Assembly: GCA_023388635.1 (NCBI GenBank)
Contig: JAEWFW010000022.1
Coordinates: 1 to 64,000 of the forward strand
DNA length: 64,000 bases
Direction: 5' to 3'
From: Bacillota bacterium
Lineage (GTDB): Bacteria; Bacillota; Bacilli; Desulfuribacillales; Desulfuribacillaceae
The notes under the pieces were generated by a model. That model saw only the letters and a program-made list of their open reading frames with translations, was not told where the DNA came from and made no database searches. Made by a program: the position numbers and the translations under genes. Positions 7,885 through 16,091 of the stretch are shown here, piece by piece; positions within the stretch are counted from its first letter, which is position 1, and every line of letters begins with the position of its first letter.

Positions 7885-8179
7885 ATGTTAAAAGGTGACA
7901 AGAATGGGTTTTTAGAAATCATAAAAAAATTTAAATATACACTTAATATGTTTGAGGGTTATGAGGGGGAGAGAGATAGTAACCTGGCATTTGTGATTCG
8001 GCTACCCAATACTCCTTTAGAATTCTGGGTTAGAAATAGCGATAAATAAAAATTTAATTACGGGTTTTAAGCTCTTTTTTGATATTTTTTATAAAGATCG
8101 CATTGTTATAAAAATGACACCATTTAATGAAAACCCAGATTTTAGGCTAGATTGCAATTACTCCTATCGCTGTTTATAG
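7885..8179 (+). pseudogene. Small hypothetical gene with a frameshift
   Basis: ATG at 7885 has a good AGGAG site nine bases upstream. The first frame gives 54 residues and ends with TAA at 8047-8049 in an A-rich run. Shifting frame at that run continues smoothly with NKNLITGFKLFFDIFYKDRI and on to TAG at 8177-8179. The combined product of about 97 residues alternates aromatic and charged residues, like small immunity-type or beta-rich proteins, but I do not recognise it. One base gained or lost in the A-run near 8045 explains the break. Confidence 0.45.
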
Positions 8180-8270
8180 ACAATAATTTTATTAGTGGTG
8201 CACTCTGATAATTTATACTTATGTATTACAAAAAATCAATTTAAATATTTACGGAAATCAACAGACTGTG

Positions 8271-8334
8271 TTTGCCAAAGAGGAAGGAGACAAACAATAA
8301 GACCCACCGATATAACATCAGTGAGTCTTATTTT
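8271..8334 (+). repeat. Direct repeat copy B: toxin 3' tail and tRNA-cluster terminator
   Basis: This is the second copy of the block at 5871-5932. TTTGCCAAAG is conserved at 8271-8280 and the hairpin core at 8296-8334. Read on the minus strand it lies immediately after tRNA-Arg and would terminate the tRNA transcript. No toxin coding sequence precedes it here, so the coding part has been deleted or this is the original junction. Confidence 0.7.
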
Positions 8335-8410
8335 GGCGTGCCCTGAGGGATTCGAACCCCCGACCTTTTGATTCGTAGTCAAACGCTCTATCCAGCTGAG
8401 CTAAGGGCAC
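8334..8410 (-). tRNA. tRNA-Arg (anticodon ACG)
   Basis: A complete 77-nt cloverleaf with encoded CCA. The acceptor stem is GTGCCCT/AGGGCAC, the T-loop is GGTTCGAATCC, and the anticodon loop CTACGAA gives ACG. The ACG anticodon is normally deaminated to ICG by TadA, whose gene is next to this cluster in B. subtilis but is not visible here. Confidence 0.95.
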
Positions 8411-8416
8411 AAAAAA

Positions 8417-8509
8417 TGGCGGAGTGTGAGAGATTCGAACTCTCGATACGGTATAAGCCGTATACTCGCTTAGCAGGCGAGCGCCTTCAGCCGACTCGGC
8501 CAACACTCC
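8417..8509 (-). tRNA. tRNA-Ser (anticodon GCU)
   Basis: A 93-nt gene with encoded CCA and the long variable arm typical of serine tRNAs. The acceptor begins GGAGTGT, the anticodon loop CTGCTAA gives GCU, and the T-arm is GAGAGTTCGAATCTCTC. It lies six bases from tRNA-Arg and is presumably co-transcribed with it. Confidence 0.95.
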
Positions 8510-8534
8510 ATCATAAAAGATTACTTGAAATTGT

Positions 8535-8561
8535 AAAACCAACCCTTGGTGAGTTGGTTTT
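8535..8561 (-). terminator. Hairpin with T-run between two tRNA-Ser genes
   Basis: A 9-bp stem AAAACCAAC/GTTGGTTTT is followed on the minus strand by an AT-rich run. It lies between tRNA-Ser(UGA) and tRNA-Ser(GCU) and could act as a partial terminator or as a processing signal within the tRNA transcript. Confidence 0.45.
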
Positions 8562-8564
8562 AGT

Positions 8565-8655
8565 TGGCGGAGAGGGTGGGATTCGAACCCACGCACGCTT
8601 TGACACGCCTGGCGGTTTTCAAGACCGCTCCCTTCAACCACTTGGGTACCTCTCC
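8565..8655 (-). tRNA. tRNA-Ser (anticodon UGA)
   Basis: A 91-nt gene with encoded CCA and a long variable arm. The acceptor stem is GGAGAGG/CCTCTCC, the anticodon loop CTTGAAA gives UGA, and the T-arm is GTGGGTTCGAATCCCAC. It is the promoter-proximal gene of the minus-strand tRNA cluster. Confidence 0.95.
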
Positions 8656-8719
8656 AGATTTAAATGTATTTGAATACTATTCTATATCGTTGCAACACTT
8701 ATTTTACAGCAACGTAGAC

Positions 8720-8749
8720 ATCTTATCATGAATCATATGGTCAAGTCAA
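8720..8749 (-). promoter_or_regulatory. Sigma-A promoter of the minus-strand tRNA cluster
   Basis: On the minus strand TTGACT (8744-8749) and TAAGAT (8720-8725) are 18 bases apart. They lie about 65 bases upstream of tRNA-Ser(UGA), with a CGTTGC/GCAACG hairpin between promoter and tRNA. Confidence 0.6.
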
Positions 8750-8852
8750 GATGTTGGTGAATATTTTTGATGATTATTTTGTAAAATATCCTATGTTACT
8801 CTTACGAAGTGTTAGAAGTCGTTGAATGGATTATTTTAGATTTAGTTTTCCG

Positions 8853-8881
8853 TTGATTTTTATTTTAAAATATAGTATTAT
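8853..8881 (+). promoter_or_regulatory. Sigma-A promoter of tRNA-Ser(GGA)/scr
   Basis: TTGATT (8853-8858) and TATTAT (8876-8881) are separated by 17 bases, with an AT-rich spacer. Transcription would start a few bases before tRNA-Ser(GGA) at 8899 and may continue into the SRP RNA. Confidence 0.65.
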
Positions 8882-8898
8882 AAAAGATGCACTTTGTT

Positions 8899-8992
8899 GG
8901 AGTGGTGTCCGAGTTGGCTGAAGGAGCACGATTGGAAATCGTGTAGGCGGTGTTGAACTGTCTCGAGGGTTCGAATCCCTCTCACTCCGCCA
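8899..8992 (+). tRNA. tRNA-Ser (anticodon GGA)
   Basis: A 94-nt gene with encoded CCA and a long variable arm. The acceptor begins GGAGTGG, the anticodon loop TTGGAAA gives GGA, and the T-arm is GAGGGTTCGAATCCCTC. It lies 16 bases before the SRP RNA, as in other Bacillota where serine tRNA and scr are neighbours. Confidence 0.95.
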
Positions 8993-9008
8993 TTATGTTT
9001 ATAAGTTT

Positions 9009-9276
9009 GTCGTGCTAGATGGGGAGGTAGCGGTGCCCTGTAACCCGCAATCCGCTATAGCGGGATTGATGCCTGTTCCGAGGTGCTATTACGTGTGGTC
9101 TGCCCCGTAAAAGTGGTGTTGACGCCTGGGTCTTGTGCAACGGAAACTCATGAACCCCGTCAGGTCCGGAAGGAAGCAGCGGTAAGTGAATATTTTCGTG
9201 TGCCGCAGGGTTGCCTGGGCTGAGCTAACTATATGGGTAACGCACGGGTGATTGTCATCGAAGACAGGTGCACGAC
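9009..9276 (+). ncRNA. scr: Large signal recognition particle RNA (6S-like scRNA)
   Basis: A structured RNA of about 268 nt. Its ends pair (GTCGTGC at 9009-9015 with GCACGAC at 9270-9276). The universally conserved SRP domain IV is visible around 9158-9205 (GTCAGGTCCGGAAGGAAGC, then GTTGCCTGGGC region). The long 5' and 3' arms form the Alu domain found in Bacillus-type SRP RNA. It lies upstream of dnaX as in B. subtilis, here with a kinase gene between. Confidence 0.9.
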
Positions 9277-9303
9277 ATATAATTTTATATATTTCTATAG
9301 AAG

Positions 9304-9332
9304 AGACCTGCATATATATGGCGGGTCTTTCT
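9304..9332 (+). terminator. Intrinsic terminator after the SRP RNA
   Basis: An 8-bp stem AGACCTGC (9304-9311) with GCGGGTCT (9321-9328) is followed by TTCTT. It lies 28 bases after the SRP RNA 3' end and before the kinase gene. Confidence 0.7.
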
Positions 9333-9458
9333 TATGTGCGTAAATACCTATTTTTAGAAAATTTAGAGGATTTGCCCTTGGGTTGTCGAAATCAAACGTT
9401 AGCATATATATCGGTAAAATGGCAAAAGAAAAGGCTATTGGTCAGGGGAGAAAAACTA

Positions 9459-10571
9459 ATGGATGATAAACATTTTCTATTTCCAGACAATACTAGTGAC
9501 GGTGAGAGTAAACTTTTGCGTAGATTGATGTATTCGCAAATTGTGGAGAATGCGCAGCAAGGGTTTATTATCATGAATTGCCAAGGGAAAATTGTAGACA
9601 TTAGTGAATATGCGGCCGGTTGCTACGGGTCTACAAGAAAAGAGTTGCTACACAATTATAAACACAACACACTGCGTGGATTTACAAAAGACTATTTCCT
9701 AGGAATGCGAACGCTTGAGAGTGGTATCCCATTTCGTGATCATCTTGTATCATGGAGAGTCGATGATAAAAAGCGCAGTTTTGTTATTGATACGATGCTA
9801 TTACGGAATGATCAGAAAGAAAAGGTCGGTGTCGGTGTACTGATCCGTGATATTACGAATATGCGATCGGTGGAATTGCAGATACAGCATAACGAACGTT
9901 TAGCGATGGTCGCACAAATTGCCGCCGGTGCTGCACATGAAATAAAAAATCCGCTTACCTCTGTTCGGGGATTTTTGCAGCATCTAAAGACTTCTTTAAA
10001 AAAACATGAGATGGATAAAGAATTGCAATTTACCGAAGTGATGATTACGGAAATCGACCGCGTTTCGGAATTGCTCGATGAGTTTCTACTGCTGTCAAAA
10101 CCGACGGATTTGCAAATCGAAAAATCAAAGCCGCAGGAGTTGTTTGACGATATAGCTGAAATCATTGAAAAAGAGACGATGGCGGCTGGAATTTCTGTAA
10201 AATATCAAATTGAAGACACGCCGTATATAAAGATGGATAAGGAGCTAATCCAGCAGGTTTTCTTGAATATTATACATAATGCAATTGATTCCATGCCGGG
10301 TGGGGGAGAATTATCGATCAGCGCTGATCATGTTGCACCGGAACAGGTTGTGCGCTTTCAAATCAAAGATACAGGTCATGGAATACCTGCTTATATGATT
10401 GATAAGATTTTTGATCCGTTTTTTACGACAAAAGCAGGTACGGGTCTGGGCTTGGCAGTGTGTCAGAGAATTGTTTATGATCACGGCGGCAATATACGCG
10501 TCGTGTCCAAAGGGTACGGCACAACATTTATAGTAAATCTGCCTCTGATAATCAAAGAAGAACTTGACTGA
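9459..10571 (+). CDS. Orphan PAS-domain sensor histidine kinase
   Basis: A 370-residue soluble kinase from ATG 9459, which has an AGGGGAG site eight bases upstream; the longer frame would run into the SRP RNA. Residues about 25-135 form a PAS sensor domain. HisKA follows with the phospho-accepting His160 in AAHEIKNPLTS, and then the HATPase domain with its N box (NIIHNAIDSM), G1 box (DTGHGIP) and G2 box (GTGLGLAV). No transmembrane helix and no adjacent response regulator are present. This layout is like KinA/KinE-type sporulation kinases that feed the Spo0A phosphorelay, which would suit a sporeformer, but the partner is unknown. Confidence 0.85.
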   Translation: MDDKHFLFPDNTSDGESKLLRRLMYSQIVENAQQGFIIMNCQGKIVDISEYAAGCYGSTRKELLHNYKHNTLRGFTKDYFLGMRTLESGIPFRDHLVSWRVDDKKRSFVIDTMLLRNDQKEKVGVGVLIRDITNMRSVELQIQHNERLAMVAQIAAGAAHEIKNPLTSVRGFLQHLKTSLKKHEMDKELQFTEVMITEIDRVSELLDEFLLLSKPTDLQIEKSKPQELFDDIAEIIEKETMAAGISVKYQIEDTPYIKMDKELIQQVFLNIIHNAIDSMPGGGELSISADHVAPEQVVRFQIKDTGHGIPAYMIDKIFDPFFTTKAGTGLGLAVCQRIVYDHGGNIRVVSKGYGTTFIVNLPLIIKEELD

Positions 10572-10636
10572 CTATACATTTGCCACAGATATCGGTATAA
10601 TTGTAGCAAAATAAAAGTTCCTATGAGGTGAACCGT

Positions 10637-12337
10637 GTGAGTTATCTAGCATTGTATCGGGCATGGAGACCCCAGTCATTTAAGGATGTCACAGGACAGA
10701 AGCATATAACAAGAACATTGCAAAATGCATTAGTACAGAATAAATTTTCTCACGCCTATTTGTTTTCCGGTCCGCGCGGCGTCGGCAAAACGAGCATTGC
10801 AAAAATATTTGCAAAGGCAATTAATTGTCAAGAAGGTGAGCGCGCGGAACCCTGTAATCAATGCGCATCATGTATTGCCATTACCAATGGAGAATTGCTG
10901 GATGTCACGGAGATTGATGCTGCGTCAAATCGTGGTGTGGATGAAATTCGTGACCTGCGCAATCAGGTAAAATATGCGCCTACGGATGTCGAGTATAAAA
11001 TATACATTATCGATGAAGTACATATGCTTACCAATGAAGCATTTAATGCATTGCTCAAGACATTGGAGGAACCTCCCAGCCATGTGATTTTTATTTTGGC
11101 GACGACGGAACCCCATAAGCTCCCCCTGACGATCATTTCTCGGTGTCAGAGATTTGATTTTCAGCGCATTAGCCAGTCCGATATTGTGGAACGGCTGTCT
11201 TTCATATGCAAAGAAATCGGTCAGCAATATGAGCAGCAAGCGCTGGAAATTATCGCTCAATTCTCCGAAGGTGGTTTGCGGGATGCCTTGAGTCTGTTAG
11301 ATCAAGTGCTGGCATTTAGTGATCAAAAGGTTCTGGAAGAACACGTCAGAATGATTACTGGGGCTGTCGAGCGGACGGTGCTGGAGGATTTAATGGCAGC
11401 GATTGCCGATAAGGATATTGCTGCGGCGCTAAGTGTCTATGACAATGCCGTTGCTAACGGTAAGGAGCCGAAACAGCTTGTAAAAGATTTGATGTATTAT
11501 TGCCGAGATTTATTGTTATTGCAGATGGCGCCCGATATTCCGGAAGTACAATATCGTAACATCCGTTCTGAGAAAACGGCATCGTTGCTATCAGCGTTTT
11601 CTGAACAGACTTTAATCGCCGCCATTGAACGGATTGCCAAAGCTGAATACGAAATGCGTTTTATGCACCAGGCGCGCGTCGCGGTGGAACTATTATTGAT
11701 CCAATTATGCCGACACACCATGGAAAAAAACGGTTCTATGGCGGTGAGTACCGACAAAGCCGATCGCCAAATTGCCGAATTACAGCATCAAGTGAAGCTG
11801 CTGACAGAAAAAATTGCCCAAACCTCAATGTCACATACGGGCAGCCAGCATGCGGAGGAATCGAGCAGGCAACAGCGCAGGGGTAAACCGGTAAAGCTGA
11901 ACACAGCCGGCGGCAGCGCGCGAATTTCCGCTGAAAAAATGCGTGAAATGTATCAGGAGAATAATTTAAAAGTTTATGATAAAATAAAAGGACATTGGCA
12001 GGAAATTCTCGAGAGTATCAAAAAAGAGAAGGTAACACTGCATGCTTGGCTGGTGAATGGGGAACCGGTCGGTGTGTACCAGCAGTATATTATCATCGCC
12101 TTCCAAAATGCCATTCATCGCGAGACGACAGATCAGCCGGATAACCGCCAAATCATTGAAAATGTGATTCAGCGCATGACGCAAAAGCCGTTTCAGATCA
12201 TGGCAGTCTTGCTGACTGAGTGGAATCAGGCAAAAGACAGCGATGCAGGGACACAGAAACGTGACAATAGTGAAGAAGATTATGTCACACAGGCGATCGA
12301 GATTTTCGGAGAAGAATTTGTTGAAATCAAAGAATGA
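10637..12337 (+). CDS. dnaX: DNA polymerase III subunits gamma/tau
   Basis: A 566-residue clamp-loader ATPase. The start is GTG 10637 with AGGTG six bases upstream. Walker A is GPRGVGKT at about residues 45-52, followed by a four-cysteine zinc module (C-x8-C-x2-C-x2-C), Walker B with IIDEVHML, and the SRC sensor in IISRCQRF. The C-terminal 200 residues are the variable tau-specific part with a charged linker. The protein loads the beta clamp and ties the replisome together. I see no need for the programmed frameshift known from Escherichia coli. The gene precedes yaaK and recR as in B. subtilis. Confidence 0.95.
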   Translation: MSYLALYRAWRPQSFKDVTGQKHITRTLQNALVQNKFSHAYLFSGPRGVGKTSIAKIFAKAINCQEGERAEPCNQCASCIAITNGELLDVTEIDAASNRGVDEIRDLRNQVKYAPTDVEYKIYIIDEVHMLTNEAFNALLKTLEEPPSHVIFILATTEPHKLPLTIISRCQRFDFQRISQSDIVERLSFICKEIGQQYEQQALEIIAQFSEGGLRDALSLLDQVLAFSDQKVLEEHVRMITGAVERTVLEDLMAAIADKDIAAALSVYDNAVANGKEPKQLVKDLMYYCRDLLLLQMAPDIPEVQYRNIRSEKTASLLSAFSEQTLIAAIERIAKAEYEMRFMHQARVAVELLLIQLCRHTMEKNGSMAVSTDKADRQIAELQHQVKLLTEKIAQTSMSHTGSQHAEESSRQQRRGKPVKLNTAGGSARISAEKMREMYQENNLKVYDKIKGHWQEILESIKKEKVTLHAWLVNGEPVGVYQQYIIIAFQNAIHRETTDQPDNRQIIENVIQRMTQKPFQIMAVLLTEWNQAKDSDAGTQKRDNSEEDYVTQAIEIFGEEFVEIKE

Positions 12338-12376
12338 TGTTACATGACATCATCTAAAATTTTAGGAGGATTTTAC

Positions 12377-12688
12377 ATGAGAAATATGAATCAAATGATG
12401 AAGCAAGCGCAAAAGTTACAGAAGGATATGGCAAAGGCACAGGAAGAGCTGGCAAACAAAACCGTAGAAGGCTCTGCGGGTGGAGGCGTCGTGACGTGCC
12501 AAGTGAATGGGCATAAGCAAGTGCTGAATATCACGATTAAGCCGGAAGCAGTCGATCCCGATGATATTGAAATGTTAGAGGATCTTGTCTTAGCCGCAGT
12601 CAATGAAGCGCTGAAAAATGCCGATGAAATGGCTGCTAAGGATATGGGGAAATTCACTAAAGGGTTGAATATGCCGGGATTATTTTAA
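12377..12688 (+). CDS. yaaK: YbaB/EbfC nucleoid-associated protein (YaaK)
   Basis: A 103-residue protein from ATG 12377 with a strong TTAGGAGGA site. The N-terminus is a methionine/glutamine-rich helix (MNQMMKQAQKLQKDMAKAQ) and the core carries VEGSAGGGVV and a conserved acidic helix ending in NEALKNADEMAAKDMGK, the hallmarks of the YbaB/EbfC family. Members form dimers that bind DNA with little sequence preference. The gene almost always lies between dnaX and recR, as here, which links it to DNA repair or chromosome organisation. Confidence 0.93.
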   Translation: MRNMNQMMKQAQKLQKDMAKAQEELANKTVEGSAGGGVVTCQVNGHKQVLNITIKPEAVDPDDIEMLEDLVLAAVNEALKNADEMAAKDMGKFTKGLNMPGLF

Positions 12689-12755
12689 TGTGAGGTCAAC
12701 TCCGGTACCGCATGTAGTATAAAAATTACAAGTTAGATTCGAAAGGTGATGGACA

Positions 12756-13352
12756 ATGTATTTACCCGAACCAATGCTGCGTCTTGTCGAATCTTTCATG
12801 AGATTGCCAGGGATTGGGCCGAAAACGGCGCAGCGTCTGGCTTTTTTCGTGTTAAGGATGAATGACAAAGACGTTAAGGATTTTTCCGAGGCGTTGCAAA
12901 GAATTAAGACCGATATCGTCTTTTGCCAAGAATGCCAAAATATTAGTGATACGCCTGTATGCAGCATATGCAATGACCCGGAGCGCGATGTATCTATATT
13001 ATGTGTCGTGGAGCAGCCGAAAGATGTGATTGCCATTGAGCGGATGAATGAATTTCACGGGAAGTATCATGTTCTTCAAGGGGCGATTTCGCCGATGGAG
13101 GATATCGGTCCTGATGACATCAAGATCAAGGAATTGCTGCTGCGCCTAAGTGACGAGCGCATTCAGGAAGTGATTTTGGCGACAGACCCCAATATCGAAG
13201 GGGAAGCGACGGCAATGTATTTGTCGCGCCTGATCAAGCCGACAGGCATCAAGGTGACACGCATTGCTCACGGACTTCCTGTAGGTGGAGACTTGGAATA
13301 TGCCGATGAAATAACACTGGCAAAGGCGATTGAAGGAAGAAAACAATTGTAA
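12756..13352 (+). CDS. recR: Recombination protein RecR
   Basis: A 198-residue protein with the full RecR layout: an N-terminal helix-hairpin-helix (RLPGIGPKTAQRLAF), a four-cysteine zinc finger (CQECQNISDTPVCSIC, about residues 57-72) and a Toprim domain with VVEQPKDV and DPNIEGEAT. The C-terminal Walker-like part ends in GRKQL. RecR works with RecF and RecO to load RecA at gaps in DNA. The start ATG 12756 has a GAAAGGTGATGG site. The length matches the family. Confidence 0.96.
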   Translation: MYLPEPMLRLVESFMRLPGIGPKTAQRLAFFVLRMNDKDVKDFSEALQRIKTDIVFCQECQNISDTPVCSICNDPERDVSILCVVEQPKDVIAIERMNEFHGKYHVLQGAISPMEDIGPDDIKIKELLLRLSDERIQEVILATDPNIEGEATAMYLSRLIKPTGIKVTRIAHGLPVGGDLEYADEITLAKAIEGRKQL

Positions 13353-13466
13353 ACTGAAAGCAGTGACTATATAAACAAGCAAACAGTTACAAATAGATAC
13401 ATCGACCTATCATAAAAATTGCCGACGTAGCATGTATATAGTGTAAAACGCTACGGAGGTTTTGTG

Positions 13467-13691
13467 ATGGAACAAAGTGCTCAAAATGAAATGGAACTCT
13501 ATCGGGAATTGGAAGCAGCGCGTAAGGATTGGCAAATGGCACTACAGCAGTTCGAATATGCGGTGGAGCGCGAAGCAATTGACGCTGCCACATATAAACT
13601 CCTGGCAACGGAAAGAAGATATATGTATCTGCTGAAGAAGGTCGGCAAAGACCAGCCGCAGGATACGCTTCAGGAATACACGCAGGAATAA
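13467..13691 (+). CDS. yaaL: YaaL family protein (DUF2508)
   Basis: A 74-residue, mostly helical, highly charged protein starting at ATG 13467 behind CGGAGG. The pattern ELEAARKDWQMALQQFEYAV and YMYLLKKVGK matches the short YaaL/DUF2508 proteins found between recR and bofA in sporeformers. The function is unknown. Position, spacing and length all agree with this assignment. Confidence 0.85.
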   Translation: MEQSAQNEMELYRELEAARKDWQMALQQFEYAVEREAIDAATYKLLATERRYMYLLKKVGKDQPQDTLQEYTQE

Positions 13692-13743
13692 TCGTCTTCT
13701 TGTCCTCATACTATAAATATATAGATCATGAGGGGGTGGGGGT

Positions 13744-14010
13744 GTGTACCAACTTGTAATATTATCTGCGGTTATCGTCGTCGCACTAATCGTAGTATAT
13801 ACCGGCAAAAATTTATACAAGCCAATGGAATTGGCGGCGAAAATTCTCGTACCGGTTGTCGTTGGCATTGTCTGTATCAGTATTTTTAATGTCGTATTCG
13901 CTCCTTTGGATTTCAAATTGGCGCTCAATCCTGTTACAGCAGCGACTGCCGGTTATTTAGGAATCCCAGGGTTTGTCGCACTAATTGTCATAAAATTGTT
14001 GATTGTGTAA
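13744..14010 (+). CDS. bofA: Pro-sigma-K processing inhibitor BofA-like protein
   Basis: An 88-residue integral membrane protein with a GTG start at 13744 after a GAGGGGGTGG site. It has two or three hydrophobic segments and the family's C-terminal signature NPVTAATAGYLGIPGFVALI. In B. subtilis BofA holds the SpoIVFB protease inactive in the outer forespore membrane and so delays sigma-K activation in the mother cell. The recR-yaaL-bofA order is conserved. An intrinsic terminator follows at 14034. Confidence 0.9.
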   Translation: MYQLVILSAVIVVALIVVYTGKNLYKPMELAAKILVPVVVGIVCISIFNVVFAPLDFKLALNPVTAATAGYLGIPGFVALIVIKLLIV

Positions 14011-14033
14011 ATTATAAATGTATCAGGGCGAAT

Positions 14034-14076
14034 AAAAATCAAGCATCATAAGATTAATGCTTGATTTTTATTTATT
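14034..14076 (+). terminator. Intrinsic terminator after bofA
   Basis: A 13-bp stem AAAAATCAAGCAT (14034-14046) with ATGCTTGATTTTT (14057-14069) is followed by an AT-rich tail. It ends the dnaX-bofA operon. Confidence 0.8.
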
Positions 14077-14256
14077 TTAACGGTATTGTATTATAACAAA
14101 GAAAGTAATCGTATGTGTACCATAACAATGTTTGTGTTATGAATGTGTAGAGCCGATATATTGCGAGTAAAAAAGTGGCATAGCCCCCTTTTATTATGTT
14201 AAAATGATATATCAGTACAGTTGCGGGTATAGCAAAGTGAAGAAGGTGAGTTATGT

Positions 14257-14922
14257 ATGGGAAATATCGTGGAAGCGTATATTGGCGAATATGCCAGCGG
14301 AAAAAGTGAAGTTGCGATTAACCGCGCATTACAGTTAAAGGCGATGGGACGTGAGGTGACACTGGTAGATCTGGACACAGTAGAACCGTTCTATACATTG
14401 CGTCCCTTGAAGCAGCGGCTGGAGCAGGAAGGTCTACATATGGTAGCTTGGGACCCCAAAGAAGTCATGGGATTCGGAGAAACCGGGTTGCTTCTAAAAC
14501 CGCAGATGCGCTGGGCATTACATAACAAAGGAGATATTATACTCGATATCGGTTACGGAGTCCAAGGGGCACGCATTCTCGATCTGCTGGAAGATGTCGC
14601 CGATCGGCGGCAGGAGCTAAAATTGTATTGTGTGATTAATGTGGGACGACCGATGACTAGTGGTGTGGAAGAGATTGTTGAGTATGTGAACAGTATTGCC
14701 GAGGTCGATGGTTTGATTAATAACAGTCACATTGGCGATCATACCGATGTGGAATTTATTCAAACAGGCAGTGATTTAGTGAAACAGGCGGCGGAGAATT
14801 TGGGCTTGCCCCTGATAGCGACCACCACTGATGAAAAATTTAAGCATGATTTAGGCTCGCATGACAAAAATGGAATCGAAGTGCGTTATTTACACCGATG
14901 GATGCCATCTGCTCTATGGTAA
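14257..14922 (+). CDS. P-loop ATP-binding protein preceding the kor operon
   Basis: A 221-residue protein with a Walker A-like motif near the N-terminus (GEYASGKSE, residues 10-18), followed by a MinD/CobQ-like strand VTLVDLDTVEPFYTLRP and a glycine-rich DIGYGVQGARIL motif. It looks like an SIMIBI-class ATPase (the MinD/CobB group). A good GAAGGTGAG site precedes the ATG. It lies 68 bases upstream of korA on the same strand, so it may serve assembly or regulation of the ferredoxin oxidoreductase. That role is inference from context. Confidence 0.7.
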   Translation: MGNIVEAYIGEYASGKSEVAINRALQLKAMGREVTLVDLDTVEPFYTLRPLKQRLEQEGLHMVAWDPKEVMGFGETGLLLKPQMRWALHNKGDIILDIGYGVQGARILDLLEDVADRRQELKLYCVINVGRPMTSGVEEIVEYVNSIAEVDGLINNSHIGDHTDVEFIQTGSDLVKQAAENLGLPLIATTTDEKFKHDLGSHDKNGIEVRYLHRWMPSALW

Positions 14923-14989
14923 TGGAGTATGGTGTACATATATAAATTGAATGAGAAAATGAGAAGTAGTAACAGGAGGTGTTTGTAGA

Positions 14990-16075
14990 ATGGTAGTTAA
15001 GCCCATTCAAGGAGAAAAGCGCGTGTTTATGACCGGTAACGAAGTTATCGCATGGGCAGCATTGGCGGCTGAAGTGGATGTCATGTACGGGTATCCGATT
15101 ACACCGCAAAACGAAATTATGCACTACTGGACTCGTTTAGCGCCAAAATACGACAAAGTATTTTTGCAGACGGAAGATGAACTATCAGCGGGATTTACAA
15201 CGATTGGTGGTGTTTTAGCAGGGCGCAAGACATTTACCGCTACAGCAGGACCTGGAAATACTCTGATGCAAGAGCCGTTTTCGATGGCTGAGATGATGAG
15301 AATCCCTGTGGTCGCTGTGATCCAACAACGTGGAGGACCGTCTACGGCAACTGTCATTTATTCGCAACAGGAAGTGACTCTGACGACATTCGGAGGAAAC
15401 GGGGAAGGTCATCGTATCGTATATTCACCTTGTAATCACCAAGAATTATTTGACTACACCATCAAATCCTTTAATACTGCATGGAAATATCGTTTCCCTA
15501 CATTCCTGCTCGGTGACGGATACCAAGCAAAAATGCGTGAACCACTCGTGATGTATGATCCGGCGGAACGCGGTATCGAATTGGTCAAACCGGAAGTCTT
15601 CTTAGGCAACGGTATGGAAAAGGGTCAATATAGACACATGAGAAATACGTATAATACAGAAGAAGAGTTATATGATGTCATTATGAGTATGCAGGAGGAA
15701 TACGATCGGGTATCACCTGAGATCATCGAGTATCAAGAGTACGATTGTGACGGAGATATGGACGTATTGATTCTTGCCCACGGGGTTGTCTCAAGAGCTG
15801 CACAGGCGGCTGTCGGTCATTTGCGTAGCGCAGGACATCGCGTGGGACATTTCCGTCCGGTGACATTGCGTCCGTTCCCTATAGAGCAATTGCGAGCGGC
15901 TGCACAGCGCGCGAAGAAAATATTGATTGTCGAAAGCGCATATGGACAGTTAGGTAAAATAGTGAAAGAGGCGTTATTCGGTCTTCCTGCGGAAGCGGAA
16001 TACTTGTATCGCCCTGGTGTCGGTATCACTTCGGAAGAAGTCGTAGAAAAAGTACAAGAGATTGTGAAACAATAG
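14990..16075 (+). CDS. korA: 2-oxoacid:ferredoxin oxidoreductase, alpha subunit
   Basis: A 361-residue alpha subunit of the pyruvate/2-oxoglutarate:ferredoxin oxidoreductase family. It begins with the conserved GNEVIAWAALAAEVDVMYGYPITPQNEI and contains TATAGPGNTLM in the pyrimidine-binding part, then a C-terminal transketolase-like domain (ILIVESAYGQLGKIVKE). With the beta subunit it oxidatively decarboxylates a 2-oxoacid to acyl-CoA and passes electrons to ferredoxin. The substrate (2-oxoglutarate, 2-oxoisovalerate or pyruvate) cannot be settled from sequence by eye. The AGGAGG site and 16-base gap to korB show a tight operon. Confidence 0.9.
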   Translation: MVVKPIQGEKRVFMTGNEVIAWAALAAEVDVMYGYPITPQNEIMHYWTRLAPKYDKVFLQTEDELSAGFTTIGGVLAGRKTFTATAGPGNTLMQEPFSMAEMMRIPVVAVIQQRGGPSTATVIYSQQEVTLTTFGGNGEGHRIVYSPCNHQELFDYTIKSFNTAWKYRFPTFLLGDGYQAKMREPLVMYDPAERGIELVKPEVFLGNGMEKGQYRHMRNTYNTEEELYDVIMSMQEEYDRVSPEIIEYQEYDCDGDMDVLILAHGVVSRAAQAAVGHLRSAGHRVGHFRPVTLRPFPIEQLRAAAQRAKKILIVESAYGQLGKIVKEALFGLPAEAEYLYRPGVGITSEEVVEKVQEIVKQ

Positions 16076-16091
16076 GAGGGAGGGTACTGAA

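Noticed and set aside
8318..8673. Protein-like open frames over the tRNA genes on both strands
   Set aside because: They coincide fully with three tRNA genes that have complete cloverleafs and encoded CCA.
9252..9458. Longer N-terminus of the kinase at 9459
   Set aside because: It would overlap the SRP RNA and its terminator, while ATG 9459 has a strong ribosome-binding site.
10637..12337. Programmed frameshift in dnaX making a short gamma form
   Set aside because: No slippery A-run plus stem-loop was seen at the expected position, and Bacillus-type dnaX does not need one.
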